The translations under genes were made by a program, and so were the position numbers. A stretch of 64,000 bases of DNA from Lineus longissimus. Lineage: Eukaryota; Nemertea; Pilidiophora; Heteronemertea; Lineidae. Numbering within the stretch: the first letter of the stretch is position 1; the number at the start of each line of letters is the position of its first letter. The stretch is from positions 12,230,437 to 12,294,436 of the forward strand of contig NC_088313.1 of assembly GCF_910592395.1 (NCBI RefSeq), in the 5' to 3' direction. This document shows positions 22,130-33,950 of the stretch, in pieces. The notes below the pieces were generated by a model, which saw nothing but the letters and a program-made list of their open reading frames with translations, made no database searches and was not told where the DNA came from.

Positions 22130-23409
22130 AAAGGGAGACTATAGGCAGCAGCTAGGTAGGCAAGATAAAGTCATACAAATTTGCCAATAGGGGTCAGTCA
22201 TATCTCTAGGCATGGCGCCAGTCTCTCTTAAAGCTCAGTCAAGAGGCATTTGGTCTTAGTATTTGGGTAAGTACAGAATCAAGGCAGCTCAGAGAGCAAT
22301 GATTGAACGATGCTGTGGACAAGTCCAAGGATACTGCATCAGTCACGACCAACTTCTCATCAGAAAGCGTCACCACCAGCATATTCAATGTTCAGTTCCA
22401 ACCTGTACCAGTCCAATGCACGCCTGTCATGGTCAGCAGTGGTCAGCTTAGCGCGATATGGAACATTCTTCCGAAACTCAAGCGAGGGAAGTCTGCTCAT
22501 TAGCCTATCTCGCGCACTGCTCCTTCTTGTCAAACATCGTAGTGAAATCGTGGTACAGTGGGGCGTCCTCGAGGATTGCAGCTGGTCGGACAGACGTGAG
22601 GTGGAATGTGGGCGGCTGCACTTCTTCGTTGATGTGCGATGGCAGATAGCACAGTTGTTGCGTTGCATGACAGCTGAAAGTGAATGTGATATCATAGAAC
22701 TGAGGCGTTTGCAATGAGACTATAGGTGAAGTAGAAGCAAGGAGTGAAATGGGCCATCTTCCAGTGACTAATATACAGAGTAAGGGCACTGGGTGTTGTT
22801 AGATTCAGCATTGAATGTATTCCTCATACAAGCGTGAATAGTGTGGACATACAGTGAGAGGTGAGAGACCCCTATTGACTACTTCTTGTAACTTTATCTT
22901 GGATATTATATTAGTATTGAACTTCTAGCCATGGAATATGAAGAAATTGAAGTTGTAGGCATGGAATATGAAAAATTATTCAACGGTGAAAGACATTATT
23001 CCATGAGGCTTTGCCGTGATCGCAAAGGACGCGACGCGATTGGTTCACATGCTAATGAGGTATGAATGATAATGATAATTACCTCTATAATGCTACTTGG
23101 ATAGCGACTGTGTCGTTGATTGCAACAGTGGTCTATGTCAATGTGTGCCTGTAATGTCAATGAAGAATGATGAGGTGATGAGGATAGTGCAGTTATTAAA
23201 TATTGGCAAGAGATCATACTACAACATAGGTCTTGTTTTTGACAGATGACTGTGCGACATTCCCATTGGGTCTTGTTAGAGTCAGCGCTGCATGTATTCC
23301 TTGTACAAGCTTGAATAGTTGTGACGGACTTTGAGGGGTGAGAGACCCCTATCGGCTACTTCGGCTAACTTTATCTTGCCTACCTAGCTGCTAGCAATAG
23401 TGCCCCTTT
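22130..23409. mobile_element. 1.28-kb non-autonomous element with 44-bp TIRs
   Basis: The left end (AAAGGGAGACTATAGGCAGC, continuing AGCTAGGTAGGCAAGATAAA) matches the reverse complement of the right end (starting AAAGGGGCACTATTGC) over about 44 bp. No frame with a recognised domain lies inside. A 209-bp relative with a similar left end sits at 44673-44881. The internal sequence contains partly repeated blocks near 22790-22915 and 23270-23395 (shared GGGTGAGAGACCCCTAT). The transposase family is unknown. Confidence 0.8.
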
Positions 23410-24397
23410 ATCAAGACTGAAACCCACTGTGCGGGGCTAAGAAATTACCTTTATAATCCTAGTTGGATAACCACTGTGTAGATGATTTGAAGAGTGCTCT
23501 GTGGATGTGTGCCTGTAATGTCAATGAAAGTATGATGAGGTGATGACGATAGTGGAATGACGAAATATTGGAAAGAGATCTATTCCTAGAAGAACATATG
23601 TCCTGTTTTGACTAGGTGGCGCATTTTAGAATCAGCAGTGAGCACTGTGTGTAACATGGTGGAGGCAGCGGAGATAATAACTGTGTCGAAAGTATTGTTA
23701 TAGGGCCTTCCCTAGGCCCATGGGGTTAAATTTACAATCCATGATTGAAAAGACGTAGTTTGATCGCATTCAACTATAAATCCATTGAACAGTTGTGTTC
23801 CTTTAGTCAACCGATGACCTTTTGTTGGGCCATGATCGGGGATTGTAAACTGTAAATTTATTATGGACTGGGAGACGGGGGAAACACAAGTGAAATAGAC
23901 CAAAACAAGTGATTTTGGGGCTTTGGTTTAGACGCATGCCCCACATGCGCCATGCGGGATTATACGGTTCATGTGAACTTGTTGACATCTACATGATCTA
24001 GTGCTGTTATTGGTCATGGTACATGGTAGGCCTAATCATCATGGCTATGTTTCAGGAAAAGCTCGGAGTAAAATGAACTGCCGATGAATAATGATGTTGT
24101 TCATGTTTACCATGTTTACTAGTACATAGCCATAGGGTATGCACAGGTTGTCACCGACAAGATGAACCTGTACTTCAACCACCTTTTCCATGTCACTGTT
24201 CGTTTGCCCCGCGAAATTCACCCTACAGTATTTCGCCTGCGAAATCTGTCCGAAATTCGACCGCCAAACGCGAGGCGATAACATGAAATCGCCGATATGT
24301 CAGATGCGAAACATCTACATCTATCTTGTACTGGTTTGGGATAAAGCATTGTAACCAGGGTCCCGGTGTGTGGCGGGTTCGGTTCCTCATCGAACTT
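23410..24397. other. No recognised gene
   Basis: Short frames only. From about 24200 there are repeated motifs of the AATTCGCC/GCGAAATT kind that reappear on the far side of the LINE (26470-27350), so the LINE inserted into this sequence. Confidence 0.5.
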
Positions 24398-26480
24398 AAA
24401 CTTGTAAATTTGAAACTTGTAATCTTGTAAACTTGAAACTTGCAACTTGTAAACTTGGAACTTGAAAACTTGGAACATATGTACAGTGATTTAAAAGTCT
24501 AGTAGACTGCCTGGGGTAGCTCTGCTCGTGTTGGGCTACCCAGGCGCGGCCAGTTGTAATGCCCTCTCGGTGGTACGATGACTAGATGTCCTGTCTTGAA
24601 TTCTTGAATAAGGTGTGTCTTGAAGAGGTTGGGGTTTGGTAGCTGTAGAAGTGTAACTGGTAGGATGTTCCATATTCTGATAGTGCGAGGGAAGAAGCTG
24701 TTTTTGTAAAGATCTGTTTTTGCTGTTGGGATGGTGAAGGAGAATTGGTGGTTTACTCTTGATGGTTTCAGGTGGTGGATGCCGGATGGTATTGGCAGGG
24801 CTACATTGTTGTTGAGGGCTTTGTAGAAGAGGCAGGTGCGGCTGACGAAACGGCGTTGCTGGAGGCTCGGCCATCCTAGTTCTTCTTTCATTGATGTGAC
24901 GCTGGCCTCTCGTCGATGGTTCCCTGTCACGAATCTGGCTGCTTTGGATTGCACTTTCTCGAGCTGATCTATTTGCTTCTGTTTGTGGGGATCCCATGCG
25001 CTGCTTGCGTATTCGAGGTGTGGCCGGACCATTGATGTGTATGCTTTATCTTTAGTTGTTCTGGAGCATTTCCCTATGTTTCTCCGGAGGAAGTTGATAG
25101 ATCTTGTTGCCTTTTGCGTAACTTGGGCGATGTGGGGGTCCCAGCTGAGGTCACTATCAAGCTGTACGCCCAGGTATTTCCCCCTGTCAATTAGCTCTAG
25201 TGTGTGGCCTAGCATGGTGTAGCTGTTTTTCGTTACTTTCTTTTTCCTAGATATTCTTAAGATGTTACATTTTGTTGGATTAAAACTCATCTACCATTTG
25301 TTGGCCCAGCTTATGAGTTTGTCTAGATTTTCTTGGAGCTTTTCGGCGTCCTCCGGCGAATTGATCCTGCGGTAGAGTAGGCAGTCGTCTGCGAAGAGGC
25401 GGATGTAGCTGCTGATGTCTGCTCCTATGTCATTGATGTATACAAGGAACATCAGAGGGCCTAGGACGGTTCCTTGTGGTACGCCAGATATCACGTCTTC
25501 ATTGGCAGATGTTTCCCCGTCCACGACTACTCTCTGTTTCCTTTCCGTGAGCCACTTTCTAATCCACTCATTGGCGCTTCCTGTTACTCCGTAGTGATGC
25601 AACTTCTTCATCAATCTTCGGTGGGCCACGGTGTCAAACGCTTTCGAAAAGTCGAGTATTAGGATGTCTACTTGGCCTTGAGTGTCTAGGTCTTTGGCGA
25701 TGTCCTCGATGGTTAGTACCAGTTGTGTCTCTGTACTTCTTTTCTGCCTGAAGCCATGTTGGTAGTCGACTAGGATCTGATGTTGGTCTAGGTGCTTCAT
25801 TATGCTTGAGCACACGATGTGCTCAAGTACTTTGCAGCTTACGCTGGTTAGCGACACGGGGCGATAGTTGGCTGGCTCTTGTTTGTTGCCCTTCTTGTAT
25901 ATCGCGGTGATGTTGGCCTTTGTCCAGTCGGGTGGTACTTTCCCAGTGTCGAGTGATTGCTGGAATATCCCTCGGAGGATTGGCGAGATGATGTCCGCAA
26001 ATTCCTTCAGTATTACTGTCGGGATCATGTCAGGCCCAATTGCTTTCTTGGGGTTTAGGCTCGTTAGCAGCTTTTTCACCCCTTCAGTGGTGACTTGGAT
26101 GTCTGGCATGCTTGGGAATCGTTCTGTCTGGTTCATCTTCGGGTTGATCTTGTTTTCCCGGGTGAAGACCTTCTTGTATTGTCTGCTTAGGGCTTCAGCT
26201 TTGTCTTTCGCTGCTGTCAGTATGGACCCTGTTCTGTTGTCCTTGAGTGCTGGTATGCCGGTGTTGTCTTTCTTCCTCGCTTTGATCATCTTCCAGAAAT
26301 TCTTAGATGGTTTACCGTCTTCTTCAAAGAGGCTAAGGAGGTAGTCGTCATGGGCTTGTCTGATAGCTGCTTGGCAGTTCTTCTGTACCTTCTTATACCT
26401 CTCCCAGACTCGCTGATTGTTCTTTTTCTTTGCTTTCTTGTGCAGCTTGTTCTTTCTTCTAATGCTCTTCCTGATCGCGA
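24398..26480 (-). pseudogene. CR1/L2-type LINE, 5'-truncated, single in-frame TAG
   Basis: The minus-strand frame runs from about 26480 to 24499. Reverse transcriptase motifs are in order: NYRPVSLTSV, QHGFRQKRST, LDFSKAFDTV, SGVPQGTVLGPLMFL and the catalytic FADD near 25385, then the thumb and the C-terminal domain (KYLGVQLD, RPHLEYASSAWDP, FFPRTIRIWN). One TAG at about 25292 separates the two halves, in the stretch WANKW before MSFNPTKC, and could be a single C-to-T change. The endonuclease is missing, typical of 5' truncation during insertion. The 3' end at 24398-24480 is a short CAAGTTT-type repeat, as CR1/L2 elements have. It is otherwise open, so it is young. Confidence 0.92.
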
Positions 26481-27351
26481 AATTCGCCCACAATCGCGCC
26501 TATTCTTCGATCTCGCCCTAAAAATTGTCTGGAGCGATTTTACGAAATTGGTGGCTCTTGCATGCTTGTCCGATATTCGGTAACGATTTTGCAACGACTT
26601 TCGCCTTGTTTTATCGGCGTATAAGTGCAGTCACGTGACGTAAACAAATCGGGTCACACTAAACAGCGTCCACCAGGTTTAAAAACATACTTAAAGCCAT
26701 CAAAGTAAAAATCTAATGGTCTTGAAATTTTCAGGAAATGTGTTTTTTATGGTGTACTTATTATTATTTTATGGCCACTAAATTTTATTTGGGTGACTTT
26801 ATACCCGACTTTAAACCTGGTGGACGCTGGTGGGCGCTGATGGACGTTTTTATAGGATGACCGGATACAACAACGATCTTGATTGGTTGGCTGAGACTCG
26901 GAAACATAAGCCTAACTATGATTAGCTGTATGATTCGGTACATTCCGCCACAATCCTTCGGAATGCATACCATAATACTAACAACCCCAAACCTCTATGC
27001 CAATTGTGTGTAGCTCCTCGTGGATAGATGCGATGTATTTGATTACTGGAGTCAGGTTGACCGGGAATTCCAGTTTGTGTTTTTGTTTGGTCTGCTATCA
27101 GCTGATGTCGGAATTCGCATACTACAACACATGTAATATTCGCGCCGTTCCGATGGTTGGTGAGAGCGAATTAGACGCGATTATTGATAGATTTTCGCCT
27201 GCGATTTTCATTCAGTCTGAATTTTCGCCTGATCATAATAGAATCGCCGAAACAGGGAGCGATTTGGAGGCGAATGAGTGTGGCGATATTCGACCAGGCG
27301 AACTTTCGCCCCAATTCGCGCAGCGACTATTCGCGTGCGGACTTTGGACGT
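26481..27351. other. Repeat sequence between LINE and gypsy
   Basis: Rich in AATTCGCC/GGCGAAT motifs in both orientations and holding the 166-bp MITE at 26664-26829. No coding sequence was recognised. It is probably the sequence that split the gypsy copy. Confidence 0.45.
26664..26829. mobile_element. 166-bp MITE with 19-bp perfect TIRs
   Basis: CAGCGTCCACCAGGTTTAA at 26664-26682 is the exact reverse complement of 26811-26829. No coding capacity. The target duplication is not clear. Confidence 0.8.
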
Positions 27352-27783
27352 GATCTCTTAAATAAAAATGGTTGGCACGAGATAATGCATCTGATACATA
27401 CATGTCATTGCCTGGAACGTGTACTAGCTTGAAGCGGTATTTCTGAAGTCTCAGTAGGAATCTCTGTATCCTTGGTGGCGCTTTGTGCATTGGCTTATTC
27501 ACAATTGCCTCGAGTGGTTTATGGTCGGAGTGAATTCAGAATTCAGAATGAGCGTAGAGAAATTGGTGAAAACGTTCGCACGCGTACGTTATTGCAAGTA
27601 TCTCTTTCTCTATCTTCGTAAAGTTCTGTTCGGCTGTTGTTAAAGCCCGTGATGCGAACGCTATTGGATGCTCTGATTGTAAGATGGCTACACCGAACCC
27701 GTCCTTACTGGCATCGGCGGTGACCACAATCGGTTTCGCTGGATTAAAGTACGCCAAGACAGGCGCTTCTGTCAGTTTTTTGT
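27352..27783 (-). pseudogene. Ty3/gypsy fragment 2, RNase H part
   Basis: On the minus strand KKLTEAPVLAYFNP, then VTADASKDGFGVAIL, PIAFASRALT, EKEILAITYA and HSDHKPLEAI are the RT connection and RNase H of a gypsy element. They are followed by LVHVPGNDMYVSDALSRA. A small GAATTC duplication near 27537 introduces a stop. It is truncated at both ends. It belongs by order and orientation with 20650-21730. Confidence 0.85.
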
Positions 27784-27784
27784 A

Positions 27785-30700
27785 GAAATTCCTTTAAGCA
27801 ATTAAAATTTGGAATTCCGCCAGAAACATCAAAAAATACAAAACAACGATCTAAAGATTTGCATGAACTCCAACTCGGTGACGATAATCAACCTGAGATC
27901 GTTGAAACGTGGTCGTAAGCTCCTACTCGGTGACTACACTCGACAAGCGATCGTCGAAACACGGACGTGAACTCCAACTCGGTGACGACGGCGACCAGAG
28001 ATGAATGAAGATAATCGACCAGATACCTTTGCAACGCGATGTTGAACTCAATTTATTAATGATAAAATTGAACTGGGTCACACAATCCAGTGTAGAAGTG
28101 AAAAATGTCCCCCTCGAATGAGTCATTGTATTCTCAGACTGATGGATTGTATTATATGGTCCATAGAGGCCATGACCGTCAATAAAAGAAGATGCAAGCT
28201 GAAACCTCCGAATAACGCTTTCTTTCACTTTCAATTTACAACTATTGCGTTGTATTGTAACAACAGTTTAGCTGTCGAACTGACTCTTCCCAGACTCTCA
28301 TTTGAAAGATGATCTCTAAAATACAGCGACCGTCATTCAAATAAAAGTCCTCGACTTGCTCATAGTGTTTTTCATATCGTTCTGGCCAAGGGCATTTAGT
28401 TGAACTCCGGAATGTGACAACATCTCATTTATCAAAAGAAGCGGTTTTGCAAAAGCTAGATTACTTAGAATCCCTGGGGTTGGCCTAACTGGTCTTTCAA
28501 CCAAGTTGGCCTAACTGGTCTTTCAACCAGTCTCAGAGGCTTTTAAATCTTATTTGAAAGACTCTGGCCTAACCAATGCTCCTTTATGGCGTCAATTAAA
28601 CCCGGTCAACTATAATATGACACCGGCTGCCCAAGGCTGTGTAACATAACTGCAATCTTGGTGATCACATAATTACAGTTTAGTGACAAAAGAAGACCCA
28701 AGTAAATAAGGCAAGATCTAAATGAATCCGAAATACACTTCACTGCATGTGTAATTTCCCTCACAATACTTATTGTGACAATCACATCTCCCAGAATGTC
28801 AATGAATTTATTTATGCAACACGGCAGTGCCTTACGGTGGGGAGTGGAATGCTACTATGTATGTTTGATTTTGAATAGATATAAGGATTTAAACAAAGGT
28901 CCTGGTGTGCAAGTTCCGAAAAATGAACGTTAGTAATGAATTATAAGACCTAGTGGCAGTCTGTAATATTGCATCCACAGCTGTGCCGTATCCGTCTCAC
29001 CAGCCACTGTTAGATTTGTTCGTACAGTTCAGCTTTAAAAATAATACAAGTCCACCCGAGTACTTTTTACAGAGTAAATACCTTTGCGGTCATTCTCTGA
29101 CCAGTACCGAATTTGGGCCAGGCAAATAATCTTTTATTCGCACCAACAATTAACCAATGATTTGAGACAAAAGGGTCACGTAAGGTCATCAATAACGTAT
29201 TCTTAGCTTCCACCTCGGTTTCATCCAGGCATGGCCCCAATTTCAACCTGAATAGAAATAGAGCGTGATTCTTAGAATTCAGCCTGAAGCTCTGCTTAGG
29301 AGTCTGCATTACGTTCATGGTAACGAACTTCGACCGATGAACCTCAGCGACGACATTATATGATCCGAGCAAAGACACAATTGCGGAGTCTCCCAATTTT
29401 CTGAACAAATCATGACGAAAGATAATCAACGTGGATTTATTATACTCGTACGGTTTTTCTAAGATGGTGATGGAGTGTGTTCTGGCTGATGATTTATAGA
29501 GATAACCATTTAAATCACATCGGATATTCTCTAATATGATGTTATCCATATCAAATGATAAGATACTTTCGGCTTCAGGCATAAGAGAGTAGTTTATTTC
29601 TTTTAGGCTTTTAACATACCGAAGTTTAAGAACGAATCCCACGTTTACTATTTTATACCAATTTAACCAAGACATAGACGGGGCCTTTCCCCTGTTTTTG
29701 CGCTTCTGAAATTTGCATCTAAAGGTCAACTCCAAGAAAACATTCTCACCACATGAAACGATTCTGAAATATTGGAACCTCGAATTCTTTGGACCGAGGC
29801 TTTTCTTAAGTTCACCATACGGTAGAATCAACTCTCTGCGATTGCCATTTCCATTCAAATCAACTTGAAATGCTCGCAACTTTCTAGAGACAGATTTCCG
29901 TCCACGATGAGTGCTAACACCTATGACATCATTGCCAAATTCGCCAGCAATGTATGTGAGCTCGTGAAAATGAAATTGATACTTCGGTTTAAAATCTCCG
30001 CTTATATCATCTTGGCTGTAGACATAGACATTACGATGAGCTGTCAAGGAGTAATGAAAAAGAGCCACTGTGACTATGACACTTAGCCCCGTGTGGTAAA
30101 ATACCGATGCCGCCCATGCTGGGAACTGGCCATAGATGTTTACATTACGGTACGACCGATAGGTGCCCCTCTGCTAGTTCGGTGTTTGGGTTAAAAGTTA
30201 AGATATGACATCTTTAAATGAAGCGTTCGGGTTTTAAAGGATGAATATGTTCAAATTAGGTTTTAATACATTACATTGTGGGAGATGGAAGGCTGTCGCT
30301 CTCTGTTGATTAGACAACCTTCATAAGTAATGCGCGCATCTCGACTATATAAATCTATTATCAGCGTATAGGCGGATACCGCCTCTTTGGTATACCCTGT
30401 ATATATTATAAGAGAGGTTGGCAACAATAACGGATGAGATGCGATGAGAGAGAGATGACAATAACTGATGAGATGAGATGATGGATGCATCTCATCCTGA
30501 CGGCCAGGGCAATTAAGCGGAATCTACGAAAATAGCGGAATCTGGGAAAACTGGGCGGAAACACCCTAAAACATGACACATGAAAAGATCGATATTGAAT
30601 ATGTATATAATAATTATTTGTAAGAATTGCTACGTTTTGCCTTCTCCCTACCACGGCCGATGTGAAAATGGTCGGAGAGGAATAATGCAGATCATTTTGT

Positions 30701-30842
30701 CATGCATGGTGGGTTTTTTCCTCGGTCGAAAAATAGAGAGGTTTGAACAATATGATACTTATGGAACATTTCAAATATTTATTACAGATTCCGCTAAATC
30801 GGAGCCATGGCCCGTTCCGAGTCCCACTCCGAGGTAGAATTA
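27785..30842. repeat. Array unit C (partial)
   Basis: Diverged copy of 7340-8993, 13113-14060 and 1886-2270 joined without the Harbinger. It contains the only intact orphan frame. It is cut on the left by gypsy fragment 2 and on the right by the insertion at 30843-32815. A short tandem duplication (GGTTGGCCTAACTGGTC-type, about 34 bp) lies at 28476-28530. Confidence 0.85.
29067..30170 (-). CDS. Orphan protein, intact copy (unit C), 367 codons open
   Basis: Open on the minus strand from a conserved CTAGCAG at 30171-30177 to a stop at 29067. No ATG lies near the upstream end in units A-C. The conserved CAG makes an internal-exon acceptor likely, so the start is set there. The predicted protein opens with about 27 hydrophobic residues (FPAWAASVFY, then LSVIVTVALF), a signal anchor or membrane segment. 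About 300 residues follow that look beta-rich with few cysteines, including LNGNGNRRELILPYGEL, FLELTFRCKF and a hydrophilic LFRKLGDSAIV region. I do not recognise the family. The order of membrane segment then beta-rich ectodomain faintly recalls TMEM231, which I do not assert. Four copies in the window, three decayed, and open only here. A TATA-like TATATAAAT lies about 180 bp upstream. Confidence 0.6.
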   Translation of the reverse strand, partial: RGTYRSYRNVNIYGQFPAWAASVFYHTGLSVIVTVALFHYSLTAHRNVYVYSQDDISGDFKPKYQFHFHELTYIAGEFGNDVIGVSTHRGRKSVSRKLRAFQVDLNGNGNRRELILPYGELKKSLGPKNSRFQYFRIVSCGENVFLELTFRCKFQKRKNRGKAPSMSWLNWYKIVNVGFVLKLRYVKSLKEINYSLMPEAESILSFDMDNIILENIRCDLNGYLYKSSARTHSITILEKPYEYNKSTLIIFRHDLFRKLGDSAIVSLLGSYNVVAEVHRSKFVTMNVMQTPKQSFRLNSKNHALFLFRLKLGPCLDETEVEAKNTLLMTLRDPFVSNHWLIVGANKRLFAWPKFGTGQRMTAKVFTL

Positions 30843-30849
30843 CGTATTC

Positions 30850-31095
30850 CTATTGAATTACGCTGACCTGTGGTGGCCGGCAATTTTCGGTGGCCGGTCC
30901 AGAGTTAATGAGCTATCGATGGGACTGAAATCTTGCACTGGCCTCAAAATCTTCAAGGCCCTTCTCAAAACCCATCTTTGTGGGAGGGCCTTCAGTTGAT
31001 AAATGTACAGCGCTTTTAGCGGACAGACAGCCTGGAATTATTATTATGTATGTATGTGCGTAAGTATGTACATATGTGCGTATATGTGTATATTC
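30850..31095 (+). repeat. LINE 3' end and simple repeat
   Basis: The plus strand encodes a short LKIFKALLKTHLCGRAF-like tail, typical of the end of CR1/L2-type ORF2, followed by ATTATTATT and a TATG/TGCG-rich simple repeat (31030-31090). Confidence 0.5.
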
Positions 31096-31118
31096 CATTT
31101 TCCAGTTCGATTTCAGCC

Positions 31119-32690
31119 CGATTTCGCCTAGTTGAGCGGTTTATGCCTGTTTCGCCTATTCCTGTTTCGCCTATTCCTGTTTCGCCTACTTCCTGTTTCG
31201 CCTACTTTCCAGTACCCCTACAAATCGACTCTCCCAGGGGAACCTTAGGGATGCATGTCCATTTTATGGGGAAAATGTGAGGGGACAATTAGATGATGTT
31301 AACGATGTGATGACAATTTGGCGAATCAAATGCCATCAACTTTGTTAATAAACCATGCCATGACCGTTTTGAAAGAGTCACCTTGAAAGCGGGGACAGTC
31401 CGGGACTTATTTGACCATAGGACCATAGGACCATACTGACACACAGTAAAAACTAATAGATTAAAGAGGTTGAATAGCGCCTCCAGAAGCAAGCAACAGC
31501 GCCACCTGTAGCAGAAATAAGAACTGCTTAGTGACGTCATGGTTTCCATATACGGCATCTCATTGCATATTTTTACAACCTTATTTACTACGAGTTATAA
31601 ATATGCCAGTAGCACGTGGATCATGCCGGGGGGGGCTGTCAGGTGTTTCCACTATGGGTTACATAATCGGCTACAAAGAGGCCAGTGTTCTAGTAAATGA
31701 AGTTAGCAATGATAGCGAAAGAATGTTAGTGTATGTTACGCAGTCAATAGCGATAGTAGTGAGTTGGAGAAAGGAGAAAATGGAAAATGGAGAGAATACT
31801 AGTATGGATTTCGAGTCCCAAGAAGAAACTTTGCAAAGTTTTCATCAAACTGATAATCATATTCCTTCCTTCTCTGTCTCCAACAATTAAAAGTTGCTGC
31901 AGTCAACCTGATGCGTTTATCCGCGAGCGAATCGACGAGACGAGGCATTTTTCAAGCATCCGAATGGTACCTTACAGATCCGCAAGGGGCGCGTTACCGA
32001 AAATGTTGCAAAAATCAATAACGTGATCGTAAATATTGTCATATTTTTCAAGATGAGAGTATGTAAATGAAACGCAAACGGTAAACCAATGAAAGGCCAG
32101 TATCTATTGAACCTTACAAGTGATTTGGGGGCCTTGAAACTCCTTATATTTATCAATGAAACCTTATTCCCGCCTAAGGTTTTGACCGGGCCGTGCAAAA
32201 CTCCCCTTTTTTCCCGGGCAGTTCCCTTTAAGTAGAGTAAAGCAGTCGTTTATTTTATAAAAACTGAATTCATGAGTTTTTGATAAAAATACATAATACT
32301 GTACATTATCATAATTATTTGATCAAAATCAACTGTAAAACCCATGTCATAATATACATGTAGGTACAGCACATATAAAGTCAAAAAAGGTGGAAAATAC
32401 ATATCATGATATTATGTCAGACAAGGTAACTGATGGCATCAACGTAACTCATTATGTCCCTCTCTCCATTGACGTATTGTAGCCTTTAACACTATAGTAA
32501 GGGACGGTTCATATTCCTACGTCTGTGGGGAGGTTAGCAATACATTTGAATAGGCGAAACAGGAATAGGCGAAACAGGAATTAGGCGAAACAGGAATAGG
32601 CGAAACAGGAATTAGGCGAAACAGGAATTAGGCGAAACAGGAAAAGGCGAAACAGGAATAGGCGGAACAGGAATAGGCGAAACAGGAATA
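31119..32690. mobile_element. Foldback-like element with 15-bp repeat arms
   Basis: The left arm (31146-31207) has about four copies of CCTGTTTCGCCTATT. The right arm (32548-32690) has about nine copies of the reverse complement (AATAGGCGAAACAGG). Tandem short repeats in inverted orientation at the two ends of one insertion match the architecture of Foldback elements. A TTAA-flanked element is nested inside at 31465-32227. No transposase gene is present. Confidence 0.65.
31465..32227. mobile_element. TTAA-target non-autonomous element, copy 1
   Basis: Flanked by TTAA at 31461-31464 and 32228-32231. Left end AGAGGTTGAATAGCGCC, right end GGCAGTTCCCT. It is the inverted homologue of 52937-53701, nearly the same length (763 and 765 bp). 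A TTAA target duplication is shared by piggyBac and Kolobok families. No coding frame of either family is present. Confidence 0.88.
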
Positions 32691-33299
32691 CACCAGTTGA
32701 GCATATTCCTCCAATGGTATATACCGCTGATAATTTCATGAATTCGAACTTCGCACATAGTGTTGATAGTTCCATCACATCGACAAAATGTACGAGTCAT
32801 ATTGGTCACACGATCGCCGAAGAAAATTCCAACAACGAGTGGCGGAATGCGTGGATGATGGAGACCGTTCCATAGAACGAGTCATTCATACAAGCTGTAA
32901 TTAAACATAACATACTAAATAAACTAAATGTTTGGGGGACTGGCCTTATTAGCCCTGGTAGGCAACCAACCAGTCCAGGACTAACTAAATTCCTACATCA
33001 AACAGGGCATTGCGGGCTTGTCAGTAGGGCAAAAACACAGAGAAGAGAACAAAACCTGACCGAAGACGGAAAGCACCGCCGTCCTGGCGTCTAACCGGTT
33101 GCGTACGCAACAACAGATAGCAAATCATGTATTTATTGCTAAATAGGTTGCGAATATAAAAACCGACATAAGTGGTGATATGAATAAAGACTAGCATATG
33201 ATTTTATCCAAATCTCCATGTACATTTACACTGGACCTTTCTGTACAAAACTGAAGTAAAAGCATTTGCTAGTCTTTATTCATATCACCCATTGGCTAC

Positions 33300-33623
33300 C
33301 TGTTTTTTCCAAAGCCAATGTTCTGTTTTCCCGTCTCTGCAAGACCAGTCCTTGGTAGCAGCATCCTTGTGAAGATGACAGGTTCCCGTTTGATCATGAC
33401 TGTCATGGCCGTTCTGGGGGTTGGTGAAAAAGGCATCGCACATCTGAATATTCGAGCATGCCATACCACATCGAAGAATTGACTGAACTGGTAAGGTTGC
33501 GAAAGTTAAATTGCTATCAGTTCCGTTAATGTGCATTGTCATAAATTGAAATGAGGAAAACACTAAACTTGCTGAAGCTCTGTCCATGTTGGTCAGGACG
33601 TGCAATAACTCCCATATAGTCAT
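33300..33623 (-). CDS. PAN/apple-like domain exon, unit D
   Basis: Same frame and donor as the unit A exon (AAACAG then GTAGCC at 33299). Cysteine pattern RCGMAC, QMCDAFF, TGTCHLH and then SCRDGK. It differs from the A/B copies at many residues but stays open and keeps the cysteines, which argues for past selection. The upstream boundary is uncertain. A shorter duplicate fragment of the same exon lies at 33878-33950. Confidence 0.55.
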
Positions 33624-33877
33624 GAATTGTATTTACAGGGTCTACGAACTCAACCAATAGAATTCTTGATTGGACGACCTTCTTTCTCGAGATATTGATG
33701 GTGTCATCGCAAATTAATGCCACAGACAAAACTCTCCGTAGCAAATCTTATAGGGCTCCAAAGGCTATATAGAATCTATACCGGTATAGCACCTGTATAG
33801 GGTTTGTAAAGGACAACCTATATACTATAAGATGAACAAATTCTATATAGGATTTTAGTGTATTTTATGTAGAGAAA

Positions 33878-33950
33878 AAGGCAACGCACATCTGAATATC
33901 GTCCAGCATGCTACTCCACATCGAAGAGTTGACTGAACTCGTAAGATTTT
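33878..33950 (-). pseudogene. Fragment duplicate of the PAN exon
   Basis: The sequence GAAAAAGGCAACGCACATCT and the next 50 bases repeat the middle of the PAN exon (compare 33427-33500), with no open frame continuing. It is a small local duplication. Confidence 0.6.

Noticed and set aside
22303-22789. Several overlapping frames in the 1.28-kb element
   Set aside because: Frames overlap on both strands, none has a recognised domain, and the element has the look of a non-autonomous MITE.
29067-30170. Orphan frame as a TMEM231 homologue
   Set aside because: Only the general layout and a few short blocks are reminiscent. The C-terminal membrane segment of TMEM231 is not seen, so no name is given.
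29067-30170. Orphan frame as a viral (for example herpesvirus-like) membrane protein
   Set aside because: No neighbouring viral genes are present, the unit is tandem with a PAN exon, and an internal-exon acceptor is likely.
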